A DNA stretch of 16,415 bases from Pseudomonadota bacterium (lineage in GTDB: Bacteria > Desulfobacterota > JADFVX01). Where the stretch lies: positions 1 to 16,415 of the forward strand of contig JADFVM010000126.1 in assembly GCA_015222555.1 (NCBI GenBank), in the 5' to 3' direction. Shown here one piece after another: positions 1 through 7,366 of this stretch. The position numbers and the translations under genes were made by a program. The notes under the pieces are model-generated. The model saw nothing but the letters and a program-made list of their open reading frames with translations, was not told the DNA's origin and searched no databases. Position 1 is the stretch's first letter; every line of letters starts with the position of its first letter.

Positions 1-803
1 AACATCCATCGAAACTGCTCAAATGTGTCGGGATCACCCCAGTTCATAATAATGTCAACGGAAGATCTGATGGGAAGGTAAAGATAGACTGAAAATCCAA
101 GCAGGAAAAAGAGTATAAGAAGGCAGAGAACTTTGATGTCTATTCTGAGAAGGCAGAACATTTTGGGCAGTCCCTTAATTTCTGCCGAAAGCTGCCACTT
201 TGTTATGAAAATGACAAATAAAAAGGCGGGAACCATGACGAGGATAGTATGGTGGTCACCGAATCCCAGACCAAAAAGGAAGGAAAACAGGTAAAGCCAA
301 CTTGAAAGATTGTTTTTCCCTGTCCTGTCTTGTGACAAGGCTTTTTCTCTCCAAAGGATAAGAATGAAAATGAGGAGGGCAACCAGGAAAGTATTTAAGG
401 CATAGACTTCGGACATATTTGTTTGCCCCCAGTGATTGAGAGACAGGGCAAAGATGAGCGCCGTGGAAAAGGCGGTAAACTTGATTCTATAGTCATTGTC
501 CTTAAAAAGGGTACTTAACAACTGGACGGCAATGAAGTAGATCACAAATACAGCGAGGGCACCAAATAGGGCTGAACACATATTAATACGAAAAGCCAGG
601 TTCCCTATAGGCAGATAAGAAAAAATGTGGCCGGTAAGGATATATAATGGGTATCCGGGCGGGTGTGAAATACCCAGCGTCGCTGCACCTGATATCAGCT
701 CTCCACTGTCAAAAAAGGAAACGGTGTTAGCCAAGCTGCCAAGATATATTCCAAAAGAAATAAGGAGAGCGCTGAACGCTAATATCTTGTCTGCTCTGAT
801 CAT
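1..803 (-). CDS. DUF2723 family multi-pass membrane protein, C-terminus cut by window edge
   Basis: About 267 codons are visible, starting at an ATG whose first bases overlap the stop of the upstream flippase-like gene (ATGA overlap). The translation begins MIRADKILAFSALLISFG and carries the DUF2723 hallmarks: SGELISGAATLGISHPPGYP near residues 33-52, an EVYALNT segment near residue 130, a GDHH segment near 180, and YLPIRSS followed by NWGDPDTFEQF at the truncated end. Several hydrophobic stretches indicate a polytopic inner-membrane protein. DUF2723 proteins are related to GT-C type glycosyltransferases and O-mannosyltransferases, so transfer of a sugar from a lipid carrier is plausible, but the substrate is unknown. 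It is the last visible gene of the ribF unit and is probably translationally coupled to the gene before it. Family assignment is from remembered motifs; the missing C-terminal part cannot be judged. Confidence 0.82.
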   Translation of the reverse strand, partial: MIRADKILAFSALLISFGIYLGSLANTVSFFDSGELISGAATLGISHPPGYPLYILTGHIFSYLPIGNLAFRINMCSALFGALAVFVIYFIAVQLLSTLFKDNDYRIKFTAFSTALIFALSLNHWGQTNMSEVYALNTFLVALLIFILILWREKALSQDRTGKNNLSSWLYLFSFLFGLGFGDHHTILVMVPAFLFVIFITKWQLSAEIKGLPKMFCLLRIDIKVLCLLILFFLLGFSVYLYLPIRSSVDIIMNWGDPDTFEQFRWM

Positions 804-1798
804 TTTATCTCTTCCAGATTTTCAACTTCCCTGAGAGTCATATTGCTTCTCCAGAGAAAATACAGGCCTATTAATGTTATGGGGAAGAAGCTTATGGCAT
901 GAAGTATTATAGCCACTGAAAGAGCCTCTTCTTCAGGGATATTGAAAAGTCCAAGCCCCAAGGCACATGCGTAGTGAAAGGTACCTATAAAGCCTGGTGC
1001 AGAAGGGATTGCGACGGCTAGAGACAGAACAACCAGTATGAATAGAGAAACTGAAAAAGGAAGCATATAACCGAAGGAGATGAGTATTAAATAAATGGGA
1101 ACGGCTGAAAGAACCCAAATGATAAAGGATTGAAAAGTGATGGGGATAAGGTGCTTTCCTCTTTTAAGGACCGATAGGCCCGATGCAAAAGCATCGAGGA
1201 ACTTGGACATTTTATTGGCAGCCTTTAATGATATCGGTTTTATGACTTTGTTGGCGATGTTCTTAAAGAGTTCTTTATTGTTCTTGAAATAAAAAATGAG
1301 GATAAGAATAACAAGAAAAATGAGTGATAAAATTCCTCCGCCGTATTTCAATAATTTCTCAACTTCTGCGCTTTCATAGGGCAAATCAACAGCATAGAAT
1401 ACAAGGAACATAAAAATAAACACTGTCAGCAGATCCAGTATCCTTTCCACAATTATAGTCGCAAACGATGCGCTCACGCTTACACTTTCTTTCTTGCCTA
1501 TTGCATAAGCCTTAATAAATTCACCCAATCTCGCAGGAAGAATATTGTTTGCCATAAATCCAATAGCTGTTGCCGAAAAAAGATTATAGGGACCCATTTT
1601 TTTTACCGGTTCAATGAGGTATCCCCAACGCAGGGCTCGCAAATATATTTGTACAATGTTAATCAATATGGCAGGTAGAAGATAGATGTAGTCTGCCTTT
1701 GCAAGACCACTCCATAACTCATTATAATTAATTTTTCTGAAGGCCAGCCATATGAAAACAACACTGACCAAGACGCTCAGCCATAGCTTTAATTTCAA
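800..1798 (-). CDS. Flippase-like integral membrane protein (lysylphosphatidylglycerol synthase TM-region family, UPF0104/PF03706)
   Basis: 332 residues, mostly hydrophobic, with roughly eight membrane segments. The start MKLKLWLSVLVSVVFIWLAF and the internal ARLGEFIKAYAIG segment (around residues 90-102) are typical of the flippase-like family; the N-R-LPARLGE-type motif here reads ANNILPARLGEF. A late PSAPGFIGTFHYA segment (around residues 267-279) is another family hallmark. Members are inner-membrane proteins next to lipid or glycan biosynthesis genes and are thought to move or modify lipids; the precise substrate is not readable here. The start codon is TTG, overlapping the ribF TGA as TTGA, with GGAAAG a few bases upstream. 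The 3' end overlaps the DUF2723 gene by four bases. Pairing with a GT-C-like protein suggests a shared role in envelope glycolipid assembly (inference). Confidence 0.85.
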   Translation of the reverse strand: MKLKLWLSVLVSVVFIWLAFRKINYNELWSGLAKADYIYLLPAILINIVQIYLRALRWGYLIEPVKKMGPYNLFSATAIGFMANNILPARLGEFIKAYAIGKKESVSVSASFATIIVERILDLLTVFIFMFLVFYAVDLPYESAEVEKLLKYGGGILSLIFLVILILIFYFKNNKELFKNIANKVIKPISLKAANKMSKFLDAFASGLSVLKRGKHLIPITFQSFIIWVLSAVPIYLILISFGYMLPFSVSLFILVVLSLAVAIPSAPGFIGTFHYACALGLGLFNIPEEEALSVAIILHAISFFPITLIGLYFLWRSNMTLREVENLEEIK

Positions 1799-2727
1799 TT
1801 TTCTTTTCTTTCCAGAATTTTTTTTGCAATGACAATATCTTTTCGGATCTGTTGAGTCAACTCTTCAGGACCTGAAAAGGCTCTCTCCTCTCGAATTCTT
1901 TCTATAAAAGTGACTTGTATATCCTCACTGTATATCTCTTTTTTAAAGTCGAAAATATGAATTTCCACACTTCTTTCAGTTTCTCTAAAAGTTGGTCTTA
2001 GCCCTATATTGCTTATGCCGGGTTTCTCTTCTCCCCCTGTAAGCACTTTGATAGCATAAACGCCGTCTTTGGGGATTAATTCCCCGTAATGTTTCAAGTT
2101 TGCCGTTGGAAAACCGAGCTGCTTCCCCCGGCCGCTTCCCTGGATAACGTTTCCTTCTATGGAATACTGTCTACCTAATAGCTTTGCGGCTTCTGTCATA
2201 TTTCCGGAATGTATAAGTTCTCTTATGGCGGTACTGCTGACAATTTTGCCATTTACTTTAAATGCCTTTACAATTTCAACCTGGATATTATGCCTTTCTC
2301 CCAGGACTTTGAGGTAGTCTATCGTCCCTTCCTTTCCTTTTCCAAAGGAAAAGTCATGCCCTACAACAACAAGTTTTGAGCCGAGGGCATTAATTAATAC
2401 ATCCTCAACAAAGGTGGATGGATGAATGGCTGCAAACTCTTTCGTAAAATCGGTAAGAATTACAGCATTGATACCGAAGGTTTTCATTAGCTTCAGTTTT
2501 TCAGGGATTGGTGTAATCAGGCTGGGACTTAGTTCGGGCCTGAGTACCTTTGCCGGATGGGGATCAAAGGTAAAGACCAGGGCTTCACCTCCAATGTCAG
2601 AGGCTCTTTTTAAAAGATGTTTGAAGATTCTCTGGTGGCCCAGGTGGACACCATCAAAGTTGCCGAGAGTTATTGCGGGATTTTTAAATTTCCCCTTCAG
2701 TTTGTCCAGTGCCCGGCAAACTTCCAT
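1795..2727 (-). CDS. ribF: Bifunctional riboflavin kinase / FAD synthetase
   Basis: Converts riboflavin to FMN and FMN to FAD in the cytoplasm. The N-terminal nucleotidyltransferase half has LGNFDGVHLGHQ at residues 21-32 (HxGH-type nucleotide-binding site), TFDPHP, and an SSTAIRELI segment; the C-terminal kinase half has GRGKQLGFPTANL and a late VEIHIFDF segment. Length from the chosen start is 310 residues, normal for RibF. The frame is open further upstream to 2760, but I chose the ATG at 2727: family proteins start here (MEVCRALDKL), GGAGGT lies at 2739-2744, and the upstream TTG at 2760 falls inside the predicted -10 element, so it should not be transcribed. It is the first gene of a unit with the flippase-like and DUF2723 genes, overlapping the next by four bases. 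Confidence 0.95.
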   Translation of the reverse strand: MEVCRALDKLKGKFKNPAITLGNFDGVHLGHQRIFKHLLKRASDIGGEALVFTFDPHPAKVLRPELSPSLITPIPEKLKLMKTFGINAVILTDFTKEFAAIHPSTFVEDVLINALGSKLVVVGHDFSFGKGKEGTIDYLKVLGERHNIQVEIVKAFKVNGKIVSSTAIRELIHSGNMTEAAKLLGRQYSIEGNVIQGSGRGKQLGFPTANLKHYGELIPKDGVYAIKVLTGGEEKPGISNIGLRPTFRETERSVEIHIFDFKKEIYSEDIQVTFIERIREERAFSGPEELTQQIRKDIVIAKKILERKEN

Positions 2728-2759
2728 TATATGAGTGGACCTCCATGCATAGGAGCTCA

Positions 2760-2788
2760 ATCTTACTGAAAGAACCGATCTTTGTCAA
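2760..2788 (-). promoter_or_regulatory. Sigma-70 type promoter of the ribF unit
   Basis: On the minus strand TTGACA (2788-2783) is separated by 17 bases from TAAGAT (2765-2760). The predicted transcript would begin near 2753, about 26 bases before the ribF ATG at 2727, leaving room for the GGAGGT ribosome-binding site. A perfect -35 with optimal spacing makes this one of the stronger promoter matches in the window. Confidence 0.7.
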
Positions 2789-2851
2789 AACCTTTTGCCT
2801 GATAATAGTTGCCAGGTATGGCTCGGAAATTGGTGTTGACGGGATTAATAC

Positions 2852-2883
2852 AAAAAAGGGTGGACTATAAAAAGTCCACCCTT
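2852..2883 (-). terminator. Rho-independent terminator downstream of the cupin gene
   Basis: Perfect 11-base arms AAGGGTGGACT (2856-2866) and AGTCCACCCTT (2873-2883) flank a 6-base loop. Read on the minus strand the hairpin is followed by a run of six T. It lies about 140 bases past the cupin stop and upstream of the ribF promoter, so it separates the two transcription units. Confidence 0.85.
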
Positions 2884-3025
2884 CATGAAACAGATTTATC
2901 AAACGCTTATGTGCTTAATTTCATTGCGAAATAATATTGCTCGTCAAGGGAGTAAGCGTAGTAAGAGCCCTGAAATAATCTTATAGGTTCAATTGACGCT
3001 GAACAAACACAACAGAGAGGGACTA

Positions 3026-3367
3026 TTATCTGGCAACCATGCCTGCCGGCTGTCTTGTCGTCTGAGATGCGATCAAAACATCACTGCCTGTATTAACGAT
3101 TTTATGCCAGGTGTCCTTAGGGGCCAGAAAAACGGAGCCTGTTGAGACCTCCTGAATTTCCTCCGTGCCGGCATCAAGATAAAATTGACCTTGTCCCTGA
3201 AGAACGACAAAAATTTGATCACCTTCTGGATGTTTATGGTAATCGAGTACCTGCCCCGGTGTGAAATAGTAGGTATCAAATGAAAGTTGCTCAGTTTTTA
3301 CCTGTGTTACCTTGTTAACTGATTCTTCCTTAGTTTTACACCCCTTTACAACATCTACATGTTCCAT
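3026..3367 (-). CDS. Small single-domain cupin protein
   Basis: 113 residues forming one conserved beta-barrel cupin (Cupin_2 type), with no signal peptide, so probably cytoplasmic. Motif 1 is G38-x5-H44-K-H46-x4-Q51-x6-G58, and motif 2 is G77-x5-P83-x4-H88-x3-N92. The metal ligands H44, H46 and H88 are present, but the usual glutamate of motif 1 is glutamine (Q51). Such cupins may bind a metal and a small ligand, or act as small dioxygenases, isomerases or sensors; the sequence does not tell which. The ATG has AAAGGAG eight bases upstream. It appears to be a single-gene unit with its own terminator (2852-2883) and an operator-like dyad about 80 bases upstream. Fold call is firm; function is unknown. 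Confidence 0.88.
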   Translation of the reverse strand: MEHVDVVKGCKTKEESVNKVTQVKTEQLSFDTYYFTPGQVLDYHKHPEGDQIFVVLQGQGQFYLDAGTEEIQEVSTGSVFLAPKDTWHKIVNTGSDVLIASQTTRQPAGMVAR

Positions 3368-3447
3368 TCTTTTCTCCTTTAAATTGATTTTTCTTTGTAA
3401 AACCTATTGCTCATCACAGAGCAACCCTGTTAATTAGGCCTGCTTAT

Positions 3448-3476
3448 TTGCCGATTAACAATTGCTGCATCGGCAA
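3448..3476. promoter_or_regulatory. Operator-like inverted repeat upstream of the cupin gene
   Basis: TTGCCGAT (3448-3455) and its exact complement ATCGGCAA (3469-3476) are separated by 13 bases that themselves contain the palindrome CAATTG. It lies about 80 bases before the cupin start and is not followed by a T run on the minus strand, so it looks more like a protein-binding site than a terminator. A nearby 10-base palindrome AGAGATCTCT sits at 3495-3504. The regulator, if any, is unknown. Confidence 0.35.
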
Positions 3477-3546
3477 TTTATAGCTATTGAGATGAGAGAT
3501 CTCTATAAAAGATTCAGAAAAATCGGCCTTAGGGTGATCTTTGGCG

Positions 3547-3578
3547 AAAAAAAAGGCCGGGATATTCTCCCGGCCTTT
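3547..3578 (-). terminator. Rho-independent terminator of the cytochrome c gene
   Basis: Perfect 11-base GC-rich arms AAAGGCCGGGA (3552-3562) and TCCCGGCCTTT (3568-3578) with a 5-base loop. On the minus strand the hairpin is followed by eight consecutive T (3554-3547). It starts 23 bases after the cytochrome stop codon. Confidence 0.92.
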
Positions 3579-3600
3579 CCGATTGATATGAGTACTAAAA

Positions 3601-3921
3601 TTATAAGGTTTTCAGATAACCAATAACAGCAGCTATCTGATCATCCTTCAGCTTGAGGTTAGGCATTTTTGCCTTTGCGTTAACCGCTTTTGGGTTTTTC
3701 AACCAGGTGGTGAGACCCGCTTCATCCAATTTGCCGGCTTTATCGCTTTCCCTGCCAAATACGCCTTTAAGACCAGGGCCCATCTTCTTCTTTTCGGTAA
3801 TTGTGTGGCAGGCCTTACATTTTTTCTTGAATACAGCTTCGCCATCTCCACTGGCGACTGCCATGCTTGCGCCTACTGTAAGTAGTGCAACTGTCGTGAC
3901 TGATGCAATTATCTTTTTCAT
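3601..3921 (-). CDS. Periplasmic class I c-type cytochrome (mono-haem)
   Basis: 106 residues from the chosen ATG. Residues 1-23 form a Sec signal peptide (MKK, hydrophobic core, likely cleavage after AVA), giving a mature protein of about 83 residues. One haem-binding motif CKACH at 35-39 supplies covalent attachment and the proximal histidine; the distal ligand is probably M86 in KMPNLKL. The C-terminal helix DDQIAAVIGYLKTL is typical of small soluble cytochrome c (c552/c553 type) that shuttle electrons in the periplasm. An in-frame TTG at 3930 is less likely as the start because AAGGAG abuts it directly, while the same AAGGAG sits 9 bases before the ATG at 3921. It is a stand-alone gene with strong promoter and terminator, no oxidase or reductase gene beside it, so its redox partner is unknown. 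Confidence 0.93.
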   Translation of the reverse strand: MKKIIASVTTVALLTVGASMAVASGDGEAVFKKKCKACHTITEKKKMGPGLKGVFGRESDKAGKLDEAGLTTWLKNPKAVNAKAKMPNLKLKDDQIAAVIGYLKTL

Positions 3922-3963
3922 GGTAAACAACTCCTTTTCACTTTTTATTATTATTAAAGGCCA

Positions 3964-3992
3964 ATTTTAAGGGGCATTATTTCTTTTGTCAA
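3964..3992 (-). promoter_or_regulatory. Sigma-70 type promoter of the cytochrome c gene
   Basis: On the minus strand TTGACA (3992-3987), a 17-base spacer, then TAAAAT (3969-3964). Expected start of transcription is near 3957, giving a leader of about 35 bases that includes AAGGAG. Near-consensus elements suggest strong expression. Confidence 0.75.
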
Positions 3993-4090
3993 GTATAAAT
4001 TAGATAGAGTTATATAATTTCTTGACAACTGCATCGTGTATCATCACCAATATCATGTAGTCTGGATTCCTAAGTTTAGAAAGAAGATTA

Positions 4091-4139
4091 TAAAAGGGGC
4101 ATGGCAATTTCTGATGGTTTAGAAGTTAATGCCTACCCC
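4091..4139 (-). terminator. Probable terminator of prfB
   Basis: On the minus strand GGGG-TA-GGCA pairs with TGCC-ATG-CCCC across a small internal loop, with an inner TTCT/AGAA stem, and is followed by TTTTAT. It begins about 40 bases after the prfB stop. The internal loop and the short T run make this weaker than the other two terminators. Confidence 0.45.
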
Positions 4140-4181
4140 AGAGAGCGGTAACTTCAGATTAAGCGAACAGGCAATCGATAT

Positions 4182-5280
4182 TTATGCGAGCCTATTCTTT
4201 AAATAGGTCAAGATGAATTCGTCTAAATCTCCATCCAGGATTGCTTCTACATTTCCCGTTTCAAGGTTTGTTCTATGGTCTTTTATCATTCTGTAAGGGT
4301 GTAGAACATACGAACGAATCTGACTTCCCCAGCCGATTTCTTTCTTATCTGCAGAGAATGATTCCATTTTGTCCTCCTGTTCCTGAAGTTTCAATTCATA
4401 GAGCTTTGACCTGAGAATTTTCATGGCGATGGCGCGGTTTTTATGCTGAGACCTCTCATTCTGGCATTGAACGATAACCCCTGACGGCATATGTGTAATC
4501 CTGATTGCCGAGTCAGTCTTGTTAACATGTTGTCCGCCAGCTCCACTTGCCCGGTATGTATCCACCCTCAGATCGGCATCATTGATGTCAACCTCAACAT
4601 CCTCTTCTATCTCAGGCAGTACAAAAATAGAGGCAAATGATGTATGTCGCCTTTTGTTTGCATCAAAAGGGGAAATTCTGACTAGCCTGTGAATTCCTAT
4701 TTCTGCTTTCAGATACCCGTAGGCATAGCTTCCGGAAACAGTAAAGGTTGTACTCTTTATGCCGGCTTCATCCCCTGCCTGATAGTCCGCTATATCAGTT
4801 TTATAGCCTTTTTTTTCACACCATCTCAGGTACATCCTCATTAGCATCTCTGCCCAATCCTGAGATTCCGTCCCGCCTGCACCTGAGTTTATCGAAACAA
4901 TGGCATCTCCGGCATCATGCTCGCCAGAGAGCATTTTCTGAAATTCCATGTTGGAAACTTCATTACTGATCCGACTAACTTCTTCTTCAACTTCTTTCAG
5001 TAGCTCGCTATCGCCCTCTTCTTCTGCCATTTCCAATAAAAGGGTGGCTTCTTCCAGAGAAGACTTTAACTCGTTCCAGCCATCAACAATTTTGTTGATG
5101 GACGTTCTTTCTTTCAGGATTTTCCGGGCTTTTTCATTGTCGTCCCAGAAGCTGGCTTCGCCTATTGTGTGTTCCAATTCCTCGAGTGTTTTTGTCTTTT
5201 CAGGTAAGTCAAAGATGACCTCTTAATTCGTCTAATTTCTTTTCCATCTCGATTATATTACTTTTAATTTCCGCAATCAT
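4182..5280 (-). CDS. prfB: Peptide chain release factor 2, expressed by programmed +1 frameshift
   Basis: Recognises UGA and UAA stop codons and triggers peptide release on the ribosome. The gene is in two frames: 23 codons from the ATG at 5280 (MIAEIKSNIIEMEKKLDELR, then GHL) end at an in-frame TGA (5211-5209); after a +1 shift at CTT-TGA-C translation continues as DLPEKTKTLEELEHTIGEAS to the stop at 4182. The joined product is 365 residues, the same length as E. coli RF2. The stop-codon recognition motif SPF is at 203-205 and the catalytic GGQ at 248-250. GGAGG sits five bases before the ATG. It is 152 bases downstream of tsaB on the same strand. A gene call restricted to one frame would start internally at a TTG (5177) and lose 34 residues. 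Confidence 0.96.
5208..5223 (-). promoter_or_regulatory. RF2 autoregulatory frameshift site
   Basis: Reads AGAGGT-CAT-CTT-TGA-C on the minus strand. The slippery CTT, the weak TGA-C termination context and a Shine-Dalgarno-like AGAGG three to four bases before CTT match the arrangement known in E. coli prfB (AGGGGG-TAT-CTT-TGA-C). When RF2 is scarce, the ribosome pauses at TGA and slips forward one base; when RF2 is plentiful, translation stops after 23 residues. Confidence 0.95.
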
Positions 5281-5314
5281 TGTATCCTCCAAATTTGAAC
5301 TGTTCGTTTATTGC

Positions 5315-5320
5315 ATTATA
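5315..5320 (-). promoter_or_regulatory. Possible -10 element for prfB
   Basis: A perfect TATAAT on the minus strand lies about 35 bases upstream of the prfB ATG, suggesting prfB can be transcribed apart from tsaB. No good -35 is visible 16-18 bases upstream (AGTAGT), so this is tentative. Confidence 0.3.
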
Positions 5321-5432
5321 GAATTTTAATCGCAAATACTACTTCTTCGACCTGCTTGGAATGCATCTCTTCCCACTTTCACATATATAGATTGCATCTA
5401 ATCAGTCGAAAAGGTGCAAATTGTAGGAATAG

Positions 5433-6134
5433 TTAACAGCCCCGTAAAAGTCCCTTCTCACGGTTTATCTCAGCCTCGGAGCGGCGCAGGTAGGTTGGGG
5501 TAAAAGAGGCAGGATCAAGCGTTTCTCCTATACCATACTTTTTCAGGGCCAAAGAGGCTATAACCGATCCTTTCAAGTAACTTTCAGAGGGTGGAGCTAA
5601 TATAGCCATATCACCAAATCGTTCTTTAAGATGTTTGCCAAGTTTGGTCAGACCATCACCGACAAAAATCGTTTTCTCCCGGTCTGTATTTGTAAGTGTT
5701 TCAGGCGAGACGGCACGGTCTTCAGACAATCTTTCTATTTCAAGTTTATTCCATCTAAAGTCGGCAGTATAAAACTCGCCCCTTCTTGCATCCAGCACCG
5801 GTGTTATCGTTAATTCCGTGTCGGCAAAATTATGTGCCATCGCTTCAATCGTGGAAACGCCTGCAATCGGTTTTTCCAGTGCAAAGGCAAAGCCCTTAAT
5901 GGTGCTTACCCCTATCCTCACCCCTGTAAAGGAACCTGGACCAATGGTTAGGGCAAAGAGACCAATATCAGCAAGAGAAATCCCTGCATCGTTGAGTATC
6001 TTTTTTACTGCTGGCAGCAAAGTTTCGGAATGTGTTACCTCAACATTGAGCAGGGTTTCCGAAATAATTCTGTCGTTGCAGCTTAGTGCAAGACTGCCAC
6101 CTTTTGTCGATGTATCTATTGCCAGTATATTCAA
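5433..6134 (-). CDS. tsaB: tRNA threonylcarbamoyladenosine (t6A) biosynthesis protein TsaB
   Basis: 233 residues, ASKHA-fold pseudo-ATPase that scaffolds TsaD and TsaE during t6A37 formation on ANN-decoding tRNAs; acts in the cytoplasm. The N-terminal MNILAIDTSTKGGSLAL is the family start, HSETLLP lies at 35-41 and the hallmark IGPGSFTGVRIG at 64-75. The start codon is TTG: an in-frame TAA lies one codon further upstream, and the family N-terminus begins exactly here, so no ATG alternative exists. A weak GGGAT is about six bases before. In many bacteria rimI or tsaE sits beside tsaB; neither is present here, and the next gene on the strand is prfB, another translation factor. The divergent nitrilase gene begins 236 bases away. 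Confidence 0.93.
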   Translation of the reverse strand: MNILAIDTSTKGGSLALSCNDRIISETLLNVEVTHSETLLPAVKKILNDAGISLADIGLFALTIGPGSFTGVRIGVSTIKGFAFALEKPIAGVSTIEAMAHNFADTELTITPVLDARRGEFYTADFRWNKLEIERLSEDRAVSPETLTNTDREKTIFVGDGLTKLGKHLKERFGDMAILAPPSESYLKGSVIASLALKKYGIGETLDPASFTPTYLRRSEAEINREKGLLRGC

Positions 6135-6312
6135 ATTTTATCCCATGCCATTTTAAGCATGAAGATAGCATTTAACGGCCTTCGAGGTCAACTCAAGTCA
6201 TTGTGGACTTATTAATGGGGCAAGTCATACTTTTCACGCAGTCGAGCAAATTAAGACAGAAGGTGTCTTTGAAACCCTGAAATTTAAGATCATGATCATT
6301 TAAGGATTTTTC

Positions 6313-6341
6313 TTGTCACTCCAATGTAAGTATGCTATCCA
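6313..6341 (+). promoter_or_regulatory. Possible promoter of the nitrilase-family gene
   Basis: TTGTCA (6313-6318), a 17-base spacer, then TATCCA (6336-6341) with a TG one base upstream (extended -10). The -10 departs from consensus at two positions, so confidence is modest. The start codon follows 29 bases later. Confidence 0.4.
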
Positions 6342-6370
6342 TAAGAAAAAACTGAAATTAAGGAGACTCT

Positions 6371-7246
6371 ATGCCTCTTGTGAAAGTTGCCGGTATTCAG
6401 ATGTCGTGCAGCTCGGACATCGATAAAAACCTGGAAAAATGTATCAATTTGATTGAGCTGGCTGCGGAGCGTGGTGCAAATGTGATCTGCCTGCAGGAAC
6501 TGTTTAACACTCTCTGGTTTCCCAAAGATTCAAATCCGGAAAATTTTGCTCTTGCAGAAAAGGTTGATGGAAAAACAATAAGGTTGCTGAAGGGTGTTGC
6601 GAAAAAGACGGGCACCGTCATCATTGCACCCTTTTTTGAAAAAGGGATAGATGGAATTTACTATAATAGTGCCGTTGTAATTGACGAAAAAGGACAGCTT
6701 GTGGGGACATACAGGAAAGTCCATGTGCCTCAACTGCCGATGTATGAGGAAAGTTTCTATTTTTCCGCAGGCGACCTTGGTTTTCCGGTCTTTGATACGA
6801 GCTATGGGAAGATCGGGATCCAGATTTGCTGGGATAACTTCTATCCTGAGGGTATCAGATCACTAGCCCTAAAGGGTGCACAGATTGTTTTTGCACCCAC
6901 GGCGGCGGCATTTGCTTCTCATGAAAAATGGAAAACGGTTTTGTCTGCCAGTGCGATTACGAATGGATTATATGTCTTTAGAGTCAACAGAGTCGGGAAT
7001 GAGGACAGCCACAACTTTTATGGGGAGGCTTTTTGTGTTAATCCTCTGGGGGAGATGGTTGAACGCCCAAGCGGCATGGGTGACGGTATCTATGAGGTTG
7101 ATATCGATCTTTCCATGGTTGAAAAAACACGACAAGATTATCCCTATCTGAAAAACAGGCGCCCTGAACTTTATGGGCCTATCGCCGGTCAAAAAACTGT
7201 TGTTGAGAAAAAGATTAAAAAGATCGTCAGGGAAAAGAAGGATTGA
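6371..7246 (+). CDS. Carbon-nitrogen hydrolase, nitrilase superfamily (N-carbamoylputrescine amidase-like)
   Basis: 291 residues, cytoplasmic. The Glu-Lys-Cys triad is E43 (in CLQELF), K116 (in YRKVHVPQLP) and C153 (in QICWDNFYPE), matching the nitrilase-superfamily amidase arrangement. The ICWD-x3-PE context and the YEESFYFSAGD segment are closest to the N-carbamoylputrescine amidase/beta-ureidopropionase branch, which hydrolyses N-carbamoyl amines or amino acids to the amine, CO2 and ammonia. If it is AguB, the agmatine deiminase partner (aguA) would be expected somewhere; it is not in this window, so the substrate is not settled. AAGGAG lies about six bases before the ATG. The C-terminal tail is lysine-rich (KKIKKIVREKK). 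The stop TGA overlaps a following ATG by one base. Superfamily is sure; exact substrate is not. Confidence 0.9.
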   Translation: MPLVKVAGIQMSCSSDIDKNLEKCINLIELAAERGANVICLQELFNTLWFPKDSNPENFALAEKVDGKTIRLLKGVAKKTGTVIIAPFFEKGIDGIYYNSAVVIDEKGQLVGTYRKVHVPQLPMYEESFYFSAGDLGFPVFDTSYGKIGIQICWDNFYPEGIRSLALKGAQIVFAPTAAAFASHEKWKTVLSASAITNGLYVFRVNRVGNEDSHNFYGEAFCVNPLGEMVERPSGMGDGIYEVDIDLSMVEKTRQDYPYLKNRRPELYGPIAGQKTVVEKKIKKIVREKKD

Positions 7247-7366
7247 TGATAGATACAAGCAGTATGAGCTTAGTCGGGAATTTCTGGAGAGATAAGAGAC
7301 ATAATAAATCACTGCAAAGGTTAAAGTAATCGTCGATTATGCCGATAAAATTAAAATAGACATAGA

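Noticed and set aside
625..834. Plus-strand open frame of 69 codons
   Set aside because: Lies antisense to the DUF2723 coding start, which has clear family motifs; a shadow frame.
2684..2902. Minus-strand open frame starting MINLFHEGWTFYS
   Set aside because: Runs across the cupin terminator hairpin, the ribF promoter and the ribF start in another frame; no recognisable protein.
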